DNA from: UBA2589 sp038120095
Lineage (GTDB): Bacteria > Gemmatimonadota > Gemmatimonadetes > Longimicrobiales > Gaopeijiaceae
NCBI GenBank assembly: GCA_038120095.1
Contig: JAYOKZ010000014.1
Coordinates: forward strand, 7,706-71,705
DNA length: 64,000 bases
Direction: 5' to 3'
The position numbers were made by a program, and so were the translations under genes. Shown one piece after another: positions 1 to 7,602 of the stretch. How positions within the stretch are numbered: position 1 is the stretch's first letter; the number at the start of each line of letters is the position of its first letter. Below the pieces are notes generated by a model, which saw only the letters and a program-made list of their open reading frames with translations, searched no databases and was not told where the DNA came from.

Positions 1-419
1 ACGAACGCCCCTGCCTCAGCGAAGCGATCAAGGGTCGAATCGAGGAAGGCACCCCGATGGCTGGCCAGGCCCCGAGCCCGTGCGATCCGTCCGTCGAGAA
101 CGTCGGCAGCGCCACCCAGAAGCACGAGCCATCCGCCGAGGGTTACCCGACCGGCGGCAAAACAGGCACCGGCACCGCACCCGAGCAAAGCCCCCGCCAC
201 GTTGAAGACCGTGGGCGAGAGTCGCGCCGCAAGCGACAGCCGTTCGATCGGCCCGATGAACCAGTAGAACCAGCTGCGCACAAAACTGCCGAGCACAAAG
301 TCGCCGCGGTCTGAAATCTCGTGCGGGTCGACGCGGTTCCGGGCCACCACCGCAAAGACCGGCATGGAGGCCACCGCCGTCGCGAGAACACCCAACAGCA
401 CAGACAGGTCGGCCCTCAC
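1..419 (-). CDS. CDP-alcohol phosphatidyltransferase, partial (C-terminus beyond window)
   Basis: This is an integral membrane enzyme that transfers a phosphatidyl group from a CDP-lipid to an alcohol such as glycerol phosphate, serine or inositol. The visible N-terminal 139 residues include hydrophobic segments and the complete family signature DG-x2-AR-x8-G-x3-D-x3-D, seen as DGRIARARGLASHRGAFLD followed by STLD. The GTG start at 419 is chosen because an in-frame TGA lies just upstream. An internal ATG at 365 would remove the first hydrophobic segment. The start lies 22 nt after the stop of the Tam41-type gene, so the two are probably co-transcribed, and the neighbour would supply CDP-diacylglycerol. 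The alcohol acceptor cannot be read from the part seen. Confidence 0.85.
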   Translation of the reverse strand, partial: MRADLSVLLGVLATAVASMPVFAVVARNRVDPHEISDRGDFVLGSFVRSWFYWFIGPIERLSLAARLSPTVFNVAGALLGCGAGACFAAGRVTLGGWLVLLGGAADVLDGRIARARGLASHRGAFLDSTLDRFAEAGAF

Positions 420-441
420 GGAGCAGCCCCGCAGTCGCTTG

Positions 442-1398
442 TCATCGTTTCACTTCCTGCTCGGGCCGCGTGAGGAGGACATGGAACGCTCGGGGCCAGA
501 GAAAGATCAGCGGCAGCTTTCGCTCCAGAGTCGTCAGGTGAATCGTGCGACCCGTGTGTCGCTCCACCTTCCTCTGGATGTACGGAAGCCAGTTGGCGAA
601 CGTGACGATGTGCTTGAACCAGCGAATGACGGCGCGCTGCTTGGAACGCCGGAAATGTCTGCGCCAATGACCCCGCTCCCGATGCGACACTTCTCGTGCC
701 AATTCGTAGCACCCGTCTCCCGACTTGCGCAGCGTACCCGCAGCCAAAGCCGCATCGAGGCCCGGCGCGAGTACATCGCGGAAATGTGCGGCCTGAACTT
801 CGAAGATTTTACCTGCCCGCCCTCGAGACTCGGGACGTAACTCCCCCCGGTAGCAGACCTCGAGCAAGCGCCGCCCAAGACCTTCGGCATCGAATGAACC
901 AGTCATATACGGCGCCATCCAGTCCAGGACATGGGCGTGAGCACGATCGAGAACACCCGTGACCCACTCTCGATGACCGGTGGACGCCGTCCACAGGATC
1001 CCGATTCGCTGAACCATTCTTCCGAGCAGAAAGTGATCCGGCGGGGTTGGGCCCAGCGCACGCTCGAAATGACCCCGGGAGACCACGAGACATTTCGCAA
1101 TCCCAAGTGCCCCGTCATCGGGAACGAAGGCGACCACATTCGGAGGGAGCACCTTCGAAAAGGTCGACATCATTCCAGGATGCCGGCCCAGCATTCCACG
1201 TCTCGAGAGCGCCCGGTAGAACAGCGCGTAGTCCTCGACGATGACGACGAAGTCGAGCGCACTGTGACGATCGGGGTTCGCCTTCAGCAGGCGAGAACCG
1301 TAAAGGAGGATCGCAGACATCGAGTCGCCCGCGACTTCTTGCATGCGGGTTGCAAGGACTCGTGCTTCCGGCCAGTCGTCAGTCATCACGCTCGTCAC
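442..1398 (-). CDS. Tam41/Mmp37-type phosphatidate cytidylyltransferase (CDP-DAG synthase)
   Basis: The 318-residue protein resembles Tam41, the mitochondrial enzyme that makes CDP-diacylglycerol from phosphatidate and CTP. It is not of the usual bacterial membrane CdsA type. It has the nucleotidyltransferase core LLYGSRLL (about residues 31-38) followed by ALDFVVIVED. Next come a Tam41-like FSKVLPPNVVAFVPDDG stretch, HFLLGRMVQRIGILW, and a downstream EVCYRGELR segment matching the eukaryotic LSYSGDFR region. No membrane helix is obvious, so the protein is probably peripheral. Its ATG overlaps the PlsC stop by 4 nt, and a CDP-alcohol phosphatidyltransferase follows, which fits the assignment well. 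The identification is from recalled motifs, not a search. Confidence 0.75.
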   Translation of the reverse strand: MTSVMTDDWPEARVLATRMQEVAGDSMSAILLYGSRLLKANPDRHSALDFVVIVEDYALFYRALSRRGMLGRHPGMMSTFSKVLPPNVVAFVPDDGALGIAKCLVVSRGHFERALGPTPPDHFLLGRMVQRIGILWTASTGHREWVTGVLDRAHAHVLDWMAPYMTGSFDAEGLGRRLLEVCYRGELRPESRGRAGKIFEVQAAHFRDVLAPGLDAALAAGTLRKSGDGCYELAREVSHRERGHWRRHFRRSKQRAVIRWFKHIVTFANWLPYIQRKVERHTGRTIHLTTLERKLPLIFLWPRAFHVLLTRPEQEVKR

Positions 1399-2174
1399 GC
1401 GTCGGCCCCATGACCGTTTCTCATAACGGAGAGGTGGTCGATCATGAGCGTCCGCACCTCCTCCATGAAGGGCTCGGGGTCGGCGCGTGGCTCATTCCAA
1501 TGCAGCGTGGCCGCATGCTCCACCCGACCGTCGAGCCGGGAGAGGTCGGTGAGGAAATCTGTGACATGGGCATTCTGCCAATAACCGTCCACGACGAACA
1601 CGTAGACCGTCCAGGGGCGCTGTTTCAACACCTTGGAGAGCCCACGGGTCCGGAACATTCCGATTTCGCCGTTCTTCGTGCGCGTACCCTCCGGAAAGAT
1701 CGCGATCGGAACGTCCGAGTCACGGGCCTGCGAGGCCATGGAACGAGCCATTTTCAGGACCTCTCGCGGGTTTGCCGCGGGGTCGACCGTCGGGTATTGA
1801 TAGAGCCGGACCATATGCGAGATTAGCGGAATCCAGCGACGGTAACGCTCCCTCGTCACGATCCGCGGATACCCTTCGGCGACAGATTTGACCACCAGAG
1901 GAATATCGAGCACTGACTGGTGGTTCATGAGAATCAGAGTTCCGGGTTCGCACGGGACGATGCGGGATGGGAACTGGATGGACGCACCACCGACTTTCTG
2001 CAGAGGCAGCGTCACGACCACGGCCATCGCATTGATCCACCGGCCGAGGACCGCGATGCGAGAATTCGGACGGAGCGTCACCCACGGAGCTATGACGAAC
2101 CGCTGCACAAGGTCGCAGAGGAGCAGGGACAGGCATACCAGCAGAAGGGCGATGGTCCCTCGAAGCCTCAACAC
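1395..2174 (-). CDS. plsC: 1-acyl-sn-glycerol-3-phosphate acyltransferase
   Basis: The enzyme acylates lysophosphatidic acid to phosphatidic acid at the inner membrane. Of its 259 residues, the first 20 form a hydrophobic anchor. The acyltransferase signature NHQSVLD (NHx4D type) is near residue 84, and the substrate-binding motif FPEGTR is near residue 159. The length is usual for PlsC. It is the first gene of a three-gene leftward operon in which its product, phosphatidate, is the expected substrate of the next enzyme (Tam41 type). The start site is divergent from the gene at 2265, so the roughly 90-nt gap probably holds promoters for both directions. Confidence 0.9.
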   Translation of the reverse strand: MLRLRGTIALLLVCLSLLLCDLVQRFVIAPWVTLRPNSRIAVLGRWINAMAVVVTLPLQKVGGASIQFPSRIVPCEPGTLILMNHQSVLDIPLVVKSVAEGYPRIVTRERYRRWIPLISHMVRLYQYPTVDPAANPREVLKMARSMASQARDSDVPIAIFPEGTRTKNGEIGMFRTRGLSKVLKQRPWTVYVFVVDGYWQNAHVTDFLTDLSRLDGRVEHAATLHWNEPRADPEPFMEEVRTLMIDHLSVMRNGHGADA

Positions 2175-2264
2175 GTCTCTCAGGGCGATGAACAGAAACC
2201 GGAAGCGAAGCAGCGCTCGAATCGTGAGCGCGCCTTCAGAACGTACAAACAGAAGATCTCAGTC

Positions 2265-2936
2265 ATGAGCGATTCCGAGAACACTTACTACGGCTACGAC
2301 ATGTGCGTGGGTGGCTATTTCGAGATGCCGACAGCCGACGCGCGGGCATTGCTCCCGAGCCACCTCGAACCGCTCGAGGTTCAGCACGACCGAAGCATCC
2401 TGGCGATCACGGCATTCCACTTCAGTGAAAGCATGGTCGGCGAATACGACGAGATCGTGCTTGCCGTGGTGGTGCCTCCCCTGGTGGAGCCTGGAACCCC
2501 ACTCCCAAAGGCGGCGTTCTTCCCATTCATGGTCGGCACGTCGACACCGGAGTCCCGTGCCCACGCGATCGAGCGTTGGCACCTGCCACACTATATGAAC
2601 GACGTCGGCATCGACTTTGCCGAGACGGCGGAGGAGATGGTGGTATCCGTGCGTGACGAGGATCGCCCAGTACTCGAGATGTCGATCACCGCACACGACC
2701 GGGGAACTGCCGCGAACCGGTACATGTGCTTTACGGTCGACCCAGACGAGCGGTTCAAGGTCAACATTCTCATGGAGGCGTCTCACTCCGAGCATGAGGA
2801 AGAAACGGGGAGCCTGACACTGTACGAGCACCCGATGACCGAGCACCTCACCATCGCGGATGTGAACACCTACCCGTTCCGCGAAGAGTGGTACGGGAAG
2901 GGGCTCCAGACCTTCGACAAGATGGTGAACTTCTGA
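2265..2936 (+). CDS. Acetoacetate decarboxylase-like protein
   Basis: The 223-residue soluble protein has an N-terminal part (ADARALLPSHLEPL, then VPPLVEPG) that resembles the acetoacetate decarboxylase-like fold. The Schiff-base lysine of true decarboxylases was not found at the expected place, where ERWHLPHY is seen. Decarboxylase activity is therefore doubtful, and the entry is a fold-level guess. The ATG at 2265 follows the divergent plsC start region. Longer in-frame versions reaching back to 1920 would run antisense to plsC and were discarded. The stop overlaps or abuts the lipid kinase gene, suggesting a two-gene operon. Confidence 0.5.
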   Translation: MSDSENTYYGYDMCVGGYFEMPTADARALLPSHLEPLEVQHDRSILAITAFHFSESMVGEYDEIVLAVVVPPLVEPGTPLPKAAFFPFMVGTSTPESRAHAIERWHLPHYMNDVGIDFAETAEEMVVSVRDEDRPVLEMSITAHDRGTAANRYMCFTVDPDERFKVNILMEASHSEHEEETGSLTLYEHPMTEHLTIADVNTYPFREEWYGKGLQTFDKMVNF

Positions 2937-3877
2937 CCGCTCGGCGGTTTTTCGTCATCTTCAACCCCGCCTCCGGACGAGGGCGCGGGGCCAAACGGAT
3001 GGACGTCTATCGCCGGCTTCTCGACTCGGCGCTGGACCACGTCGAATACGGTGCGACCTCGAGGCCCGGTGAAGAGCGGGACCTCGCCGAGCGCGCGGCC
3101 GACGCGGGATATGACGTCATCGTTGCCGTTGGAGGCGATGGCACATGGAGCAACGTGGCCGACCGACTCGTAGCGAGCGGCCGAACGGACCTTGCTCTGG
3201 GTATTCTTCCGAGCGGAACAGGAAACGACTTCGGTCGCAATTTCGGATATGACCCTCGGGATCCGGCGGACGCCGTGCGGGTGCTCGCCGACGGGCACAC
3301 TCGATTGATCGACGTGGGCTGCGTGGAGACGCTGAGCGCATCGGAGCATCACCCGGATCGATGGGAAAGCCGCTATTTCCTCAACCTGATCGGCTTCGGT
3401 TTCGATATTGCCGTCATCGATGCCGCAAAATCAGCGCGTTTTCTGCGGGGTGAGCTGCTGTACAAGATCACCGCCCTCCAGCAGCTGTTCCGTTTCTCCG
3501 GCCTGGAGGCGCGAATCGAACCAGAGGGGGGGTCACCTCGTGAGGGGCGACACCTCATGGTGACCGTCTCCAATGGTCGATACTTCGGCGGAGGCTTTCC
3601 CATTGCGCCCGAAGCGACCGTGGATGACGGACAACTGCACGCCTGCCTCATCGGGGACGCACCCGGACTCACGCGCATGAAACTCTTCAATGCCGCGGAG
3701 CGTGGTCGGCATGTCGAGTCACCGTTGGTTGAGATGGTGAACACGGAGCGGTTTCGGCTCACCTTCCGAGCGCCTCCACGTTTCGAGATGGACGGTGACG
3801 TACGGATCGCCGACGACAGCGTGGTCGAGGTACGGTGCATTCCGCGCGCCCTGAATGTGCTGGCGCCCGTGCCCTAG
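2888..3877 (+). CDS. YegS/DagK-family lipid kinase
   Basis: A diacylglycerol-kinase-family enzyme (DAGK catalytic domain) that phosphorylates a lipid or related alcohol with ATP. The start of the conserved region reads RRFFVIFNPASGRG. The nucleotide loop VGGDGTW and the PSGTGNDFGRN motif follow, and the C-terminal half carries the usual beta-rich YegS domain. Size, at about 315-329 residues, is normal. Two starts are possible: GTG at 2888, inside the preceding gene, or CTG at 2933, which overlaps the preceding stop as CTGA. The second gives the more typical N-terminus but has no clear ribosome-binding site. The lipid substrate is unknown. Confidence 0.85.
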   Translation: MVREGAPDLRQDGELLTARRFFVIFNPASGRGRGAKRMDVYRRLLDSALDHVEYGATSRPGEERDLAERAADAGYDVIVAVGGDGTWSNVADRLVASGRTDLALGILPSGTGNDFGRNFGYDPRDPADAVRVLADGHTRLIDVGCVETLSASEHHPDRWESRYFLNLIGFGFDIAVIDAAKSARFLRGELLYKITALQQLFRFSGLEARIEPEGGSPREGRHLMVTVSNGRYFGGGFPIAPEATVDDGQLHACLIGDAPGLTRMKLFNAAERGRHVESPLVEMVNTERFRLTFRAPPRFEMDGDVRIADDSVVEVRCIPRALNVLAPVP

Positions 3878-4026
3878 CCTCGCGCCGCCTCCCGCTCTTC
3901 CCGGCACAGCTCGCGACAAATCCTCTCACCGGGACAAGGCGATGAGAAAACCGTTGGCACGCCCGGATGTGGCACGTACTTTGCGCCACAAAGTCGAGCC
4001 CGCCCAGCTTCGCTCAACACGCCACC

Positions 4027-4644
4027 ATGTCATCTCCCGTCCCGAAACTCCACGAAGCGTCTCAAGAGCCCGTCGCGCTCCGCGACCGCGCGATGGACAA
4101 TATCCGCTACATCCGGGAAACGATGGAGCGGTCCGGATCCTTCACTCATATCTCCGGGGCCGGAGGCGTCGCCATGGGGCTCGTCGCCCTCATCGCCGCC
4201 GGCTTCGCGATGACCGCAGGGTCCGACGTGGTGTGGCTTGCCGTGTGGTTCGAGGCGGCCGCCCTCTCCCTCCTGATCGCCGTGTACAGCTTGACGCGCA
4301 AGTCGAAATCGGCGGGGGTGGGCCTGCTGAGCGGACCAGGCAGACGATTCACCTTGAATGTAATCCCCCCGTTGTCGGCCGCGGCTGTGCTGACGTTCGT
4401 CATGCTCCGAACGGGAGCGATCGACCTTCTGCCCGGTACATGGCTCCTGCTGTACGGGACCAGTGTCGTCACCGGCGGGTCCTATTCCGTGCGCTCCGTG
4501 CCGCTCATGGGTGCGACCTTCATGGTCGTGGGGAGCCTGGCTCTCGTCACACCCCCGTCGTGGGGCGACGCCTGGATGGCTGCCGGCTTCGGCGGGATCC
4601 ACATCGTTTTCGGTGCGATCATCTGGAGAAAACATGGTGGCTAG
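4027..4644 (+). CDS. Small multi-pass membrane protein, unknown function
   Basis: The 205-residue protein has a polar N-terminus of about 40 residues and then five or six hydrophobic segments (for example GGVAMGLVALIAAGFAM, VVWLAVWFEAAALSLLIAV, AAAVLTFVMLR, ATFMVVGSLALV). It has no recognised catalytic motif. ATG 4027 is preferred over the in-frame ATG at 3967, whose extra 20 residues are not protein-like. The last 11 nt overlap the winged-helix regulator gene, so translation of the two is probably coupled. The pairing suggests the membrane protein is regulated with, or signals to, the regulator. This is inference only. Confidence 0.7.
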   Translation: MSSPVPKLHEASQEPVALRDRAMDNIRYIRETMERSGSFTHISGAGGVAMGLVALIAAGFAMTAGSDVVWLAVWFEAAALSLLIAVYSLTRKSKSAGVGLLSGPGRRFTLNVIPPLSAAAVLTFVMLRTGAIDLLPGTWLLLYGTSVVTGGSYSVRSVPLMGATFMVVGSLALVTPPSWGDAWMAAGFGGIHIVFGAIIWRKHGG

Positions 4645-5023
4645 AGATGCGGCGGCCCGTCGCGGCGATGTCGGGGAGGACCACGGTGAAGGCTCCAGCC
4701 CGTCCGACGGGTCGTCCGAAGCGCTGGAACTGGATCGCCTCATTCATGAACGGGTGCGTCTCGGTATCGTCAGTGCACTTGCGGTCAACGGGTCTCTGCG
4801 TTTCACGGATCTTCGTGACCTCCTCGGCATTACGGATGGCAACCTGAAGTCCCATGCGAACAGGCTGGAGGCCGCTCGATACATCGAGTGCGCCAAGTCG
4901 TTCGAGGGGAACGGCCCCAAGACCGAGTACTCCCTGACCCGGACCGGTCGCGAGGAACTGCAGGCATATCTCGGACACATGGAAGCGATCATTCGGGCGA
5001 CCCGCGACGCTACGGAGCAGTGA
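4634..5023 (+). CDS. Winged-helix transcriptional regulator
   Basis: The 129-residue protein has a variable acidic N-terminus of about 30 residues and then one winged-helix domain. LRFTDLRDLLGITDGNLKSH forms the helix-turn-helix, and the wing carries NGPKTEYSLT followed by TRTGREEL. This resembles the HTH_34/ArsR-MarR-like group that usually binds as a dimer. The ATG has a good ribosome-binding site (GGAGA, 4625-4629) inside the end of the preceding membrane-protein gene. The next gene, uppS, starts 4 nt after its stop, so the regulator is part of an operon with undecaprenyl-diphosphate synthesis. Ligand and targets are unknown. Confidence 0.75.
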   Translation: MVARDAAARRGDVGEDHGEGSSPSDGSSEALELDRLIHERVRLGIVSALAVNGSLRFTDLRDLLGITDGNLKSHANRLEAARYIECAKSFEGNGPKTEYSLTRTGREELQAYLGHMEAIIRATRDATEQ

Positions 5024-5027
5024 GACA

Positions 5028-5726
5028 ATGACGCACCTCCACGTCGCGATCATCATGGATGGAAACGGCCGTTGGGCTACCGCTCGAGGCCGGCCTCGCA
5101 ATGCCGGCCACCGGCGCGGAGCAGAATCCGTGCGAGCCGTCGTTCGCGCCGCGCCCGACCTCGGCATCCACACACTGACTCTCTACGCGTTCTCGTCCGA
5201 CAACTGGAAGCGGCCCCCGTCGGAGGTGTCCGTGCTCATGAAGCTCTTCCGCCGCTACCTCGAGTCGGAGGTAGAGGAGTTGAGAGACAACGGGGTCCGC
5301 CTGAGCGTCGTGGGTCGACGCGACCGCCTTGCACCGGCACTCGTGGCCGCCATCGAGCACGCCGAAGCAAAGACCGCCCACTGCGATCGCCTGGAACTCC
5401 GCCTCGCAGTGGATTATTCGAGCCGGGATTTGATCCTGAACGCTGTGCGGGCGGCAGCGGCATCGAGCGACCCCGATCGGATGGACCTGTCCGCGCTCCT
5501 GGGCGAGGCCATGCACAGTGGCGGCCGTGCGCCGGATGTGGATCTCCTCATCCGTACGGGCGGCGAACAACGCCTCAGCGACTTCCTGCTTTGGGAAAGT
5601 GCCTACGCGGAGCTGTACTTCACTCCGATCATGTGGCCGGATTTCTCCGGCGAAGAGCTGGCGGGAGCGCTGAAAGAATTCCGTGCCCGAGACCGGCGGT
5701 TCGGAGAGATCGCGGTCGCGTCCTGA
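5028..5726 (+). CDS. uppS: Isoprenyl transferase (undecaprenyl diphosphate synthase)
   Basis: A cis-prenyltransferase that condenses farnesyl diphosphate with isopentenyl diphosphates to give the C55 carrier lipid for peptidoglycan and other envelope polymers. At 232 residues it has the usual length. Motifs in order are IIMDGNGRWA (the catalytic Asp is near residue 11), the FSSDNWKR region, and the C-terminal RTGGEQRLSDFLLWES block, followed by YAELYF. The gene follows the regulator gene at a 4-nt interval. It ends tail-to-tail with a minus-strand membrane protein gene, with an inverted repeat between them. Confidence 0.95.
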   Translation: MTHLHVAIIMDGNGRWATARGRPRNAGHRRGAESVRAVVRAAPDLGIHTLTLYAFSSDNWKRPPSEVSVLMKLFRRYLESEVEELRDNGVRLSVVGRRDRLAPALVAAIEHAEAKTAHCDRLELRLAVDYSSRDLILNAVRAAAASSDPDRMDLSALLGEAMHSGGRAPDVDLLIRTGGEQRLSDFLLWESAYAELYFTPIMWPDFSGEELAGALKEFRARDRRFGEIAVAS

Positions 5727-5749
5727 GGGCGAAGCTTCAGCGGCTGGAG

Positions 5750-5802
5750 ACGTGGGCCAGGTTGACCGCGGACCCGGTCCGCAATCGTTGACCGGCCCAC
5801 GT
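5750..5802. terminator. Nested inverted repeat between convergent genes
   Basis: The outer arms ACGTGGGCC (5750-5758) and GGCCCACGT (5794-5802) are perfect complements. Inside them sits a second perfect hairpin, GCGGAC (5768-5773), CCG, GTCCGC (5777-5782). The structure lies exactly between the uppS stop (5726) and the stop of the convergent minus-strand gene (5808). It may serve as a bidirectional terminator. No strong T-run follows on either side, so termination would be of the weak or Rho-assisted kind. Confidence 0.45.
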
Positions 5803-5807
5803 TCAGT

Positions 5808-6347
5808 TTAGCCTGACCGAACACCGGTGTTCGGAGGTCGGGCCCCGTCGTGAGCCCCCTGGTCCGGCCTCGCTGAGCGCCTCGCGATCGTGAGGCTTGC
5901 AACGCCAGCGCCCGCACCAAGCAATGGCAGAAAGGTGAAGGCCTCGGGCAAGCCGCTGAGGCTGCCCTCGTAGGCCGCGGCGATGAGAATGCCCATAGCG
6001 AGAACGATCCCGCCGAGGGCACCTGCCATCGCCACACGAGGCACGGAAAGACGCTCGAAGGATCGTCCTCGACCAGCGAGTGCGAGCGTCACGGCGAAGC
6101 TGGTACCGATGGCGAAACCCCACACGGTCCCCGCGATGATCCCGAAGAATGGATCCTCACGTTCGAGATTGCCTGTAGCTGCCGCAATGCCGGTGAGCGC
6201 GGCGAAGATGCCGCCGCCTACCGCTGCAAACGTCAGACCCATCCCCACGACAGCACGAAGGACCCGCTTTTCTGGGCGCACGGACAAGAGTGTGACGAAT
6301 ACCCGGCCAACTCCGCTGGGAGGCGATGTCTCAGGAACGTCGTTCAT
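5808..6347 (-). CDS. Membrane protein, unknown function
   Basis: The 179-residue protein has four predicted hydrophobic segments (for example AVVGMGLTFAAVGGGIFAAL, FFGIIAGTVWGFAIGTSF, VAMAGALGGIVLAMGILIAA and FLPLLGAGAGVASLTIA) and a polar C-terminus. No family was recognised. The ATG at 6347 is chosen because the 24-residue extension upstream is unlike protein. It is divergent from the thioesterase at 6491 and convergent with uppS, so it is a single-gene unit. Confidence 0.65.
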   Translation of the reverse strand: MNDVPETSPPSGVGRVFVTLLSVRPEKRVLRAVVGMGLTFAAVGGGIFAALTGIAAATGNLEREDPFFGIIAGTVWGFAIGTSFAVTLALAGRGRSFERLSVPRVAMAGALGGIVLAMGILIAAAYEGSLSGLPEAFTFLPLLGAGAGVASLTIARRSARPDQGAHDGARPPNTGVRSG

Positions 6348-6490
6348 GGATGAGGATCGGCGATGGGTTTGGTGGAAAGGTACGGAAGATGGAACCGCTA
6401 TGCGCTCGACGAACCACACACCTGTCAGCTTGATGGTCGTTGGGGTCGCGCGATCTTAACGGAGCGATCCAGCCTTCCACGTCATCCGTC

Positions 6491-6964
6491 ATGTCACAAA
6501 CGAGTCTGAGCACCTCGCCGGTCGTCATCACGCCGGTCAAGGTGCGCACGTCCGAGCTCGATTCATTCGGACACGTGAACCACGCCGTCTATCTGACGTA
6601 CTTCGAGCACGCCCGGTTCGAAGCCCTGAAGGCAGCTGGTTTCGACTGGGGTGTTCTCGATGAGCGCGGCTGGGCAATCTTCGTCGTGCGGATCGAGGTC
6701 GACTACATCGCGGAGGCCCGCCGAGAAGATGAGCTTCTGATCCGCACACGGGCGCACTCGTTTCGCAGGACCAGTATGCTGCTGGCCCAGGAGATCATAC
6801 GGGACGACGGATCTGAGGCCCCGGTCGCACGAGCGATGGTCACCGCGGTATGGATCGGGCCCAACCGAAAGCCGATCCGCGTACCGGATGAGGTTCGAGA
6901 AGGCCTCACCCAACCCCGCGATTCCGCTGCCCCCGAAGTGATCAACCCACTCGCACAACGCTGA
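6491..6964 (+). CDS. Acyl-CoA thioesterase, 4HBT hotdog family (YbgC/FadM-like)
   Basis: The 157-residue single hotdog-domain protein carries the family signature SFGHVNHAVYLTYFEHARFE near residues 24-43, which includes the catalytic Asp/Asn-type region and the tyrosine-rich helix. It should hydrolyse acyl-CoA or acyl-ACP thioesters in the cytosol. The YbgC subgroup acts in phospholipid metabolism and in linkage with the Tol-Pal system, but the substrate cannot be predicted here. The ATG at 6491 gives a normal length. The gene precedes pyrE by 13 nt and is probably co-transcribed with it. Confidence 0.85.
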   Translation: MSQTSLSTSPVVITPVKVRTSELDSFGHVNHAVYLTYFEHARFEALKAAGFDWGVLDERGWAIFVVRIEVDYIAEARREDELLIRTRAHSFRRTSMLLAQEIIRDDGSEAPVARAMVTAVWIGPNRKPIRVPDEVREGLTQPRDSAAPEVINPLAQR

Positions 6965-6977
6965 CAAGGAGTTCTTC

Positions 6978-7538
6978 ATGACCGATCGCGATAAACTCAG
7001 AGACCTCCTGATCGAACGTTCCGTGCGTCTGGGCGATTTCACCCTCGCGAGCGGGGCAAAATCGGACTACTACATCGACGCGCGGCGAACCACGATGTCC
7101 GCCGAAGGACAGCGCCTCGTGGGACGTGTCGCGCTGCATGCGATTCGCGCGAACAACCTCGATCCGACGCATGTCGGAGGGTTGACCATGGGTGCCGATC
7201 CCATTGCCTACGCAATTGCCCACGCCAGCGCCCTCGAGGGTCGTCCGATTGATGGTTTTTCCGTTCGCAAGAAGGCGAAGGATCACGGGACCGGGCAGAG
7301 AATCGAGGGAGGACTTCCCGAGGAAGGGCTCGTCATCATGGTGGAGGACACGATGACGACGGGAAACAGTACACTCCAGGCAATCGACGCCGTCCGCACG
7401 CATGGTGCGACAGTCATCGGCGCCATTACGCTCGTAGACCGGTCCGAGAACGCCGGAGCCCTGTACGAGCAGCAGGGGGTTCCACTCATTTCTCTCTACG
7501 CGGCTACCGAACTGGTGGAAGCTGCGCGTAACCGATGA
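6978..7538 (+). CDS. pyrE: Orotate phosphoribosyltransferase
   Basis: The enzyme converts orotate plus PRPP to orotidine monophosphate in pyrimidine synthesis. The 186-residue protein has the N-terminal FTLASGAKSDYYIDAR segment, typical of PyrE. It also has the PRPP-binding loop VMVEDTMTTGNS, where most family members have VEDVITTG. A clear ribosome-binding site (AAGGAG, 9 nt before the ATG) supports the start. It follows the thioesterase gene and is convergent with dnaN. Confidence 0.93.
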   Translation: MTDRDKLRDLLIERSVRLGDFTLASGAKSDYYIDARRTTMSAEGQRLVGRVALHAIRANNLDPTHVGGLTMGADPIAYAIAHASALEGRPIDGFSVRKKAKDHGTGQRIEGGLPEEGLVIMVEDTMTTGNSTLQAIDAVRTHGATVIGAITLVDRSENAGALYEQQGVPLISLYAATELVEAARNR

Positions 7539-7602
7539 CCGAGGGAGTCTTCGGGGCTCCTTCGTCGCAATTGGACCCGATCGAAGTCGACGGGCTCGAG
7601 CG

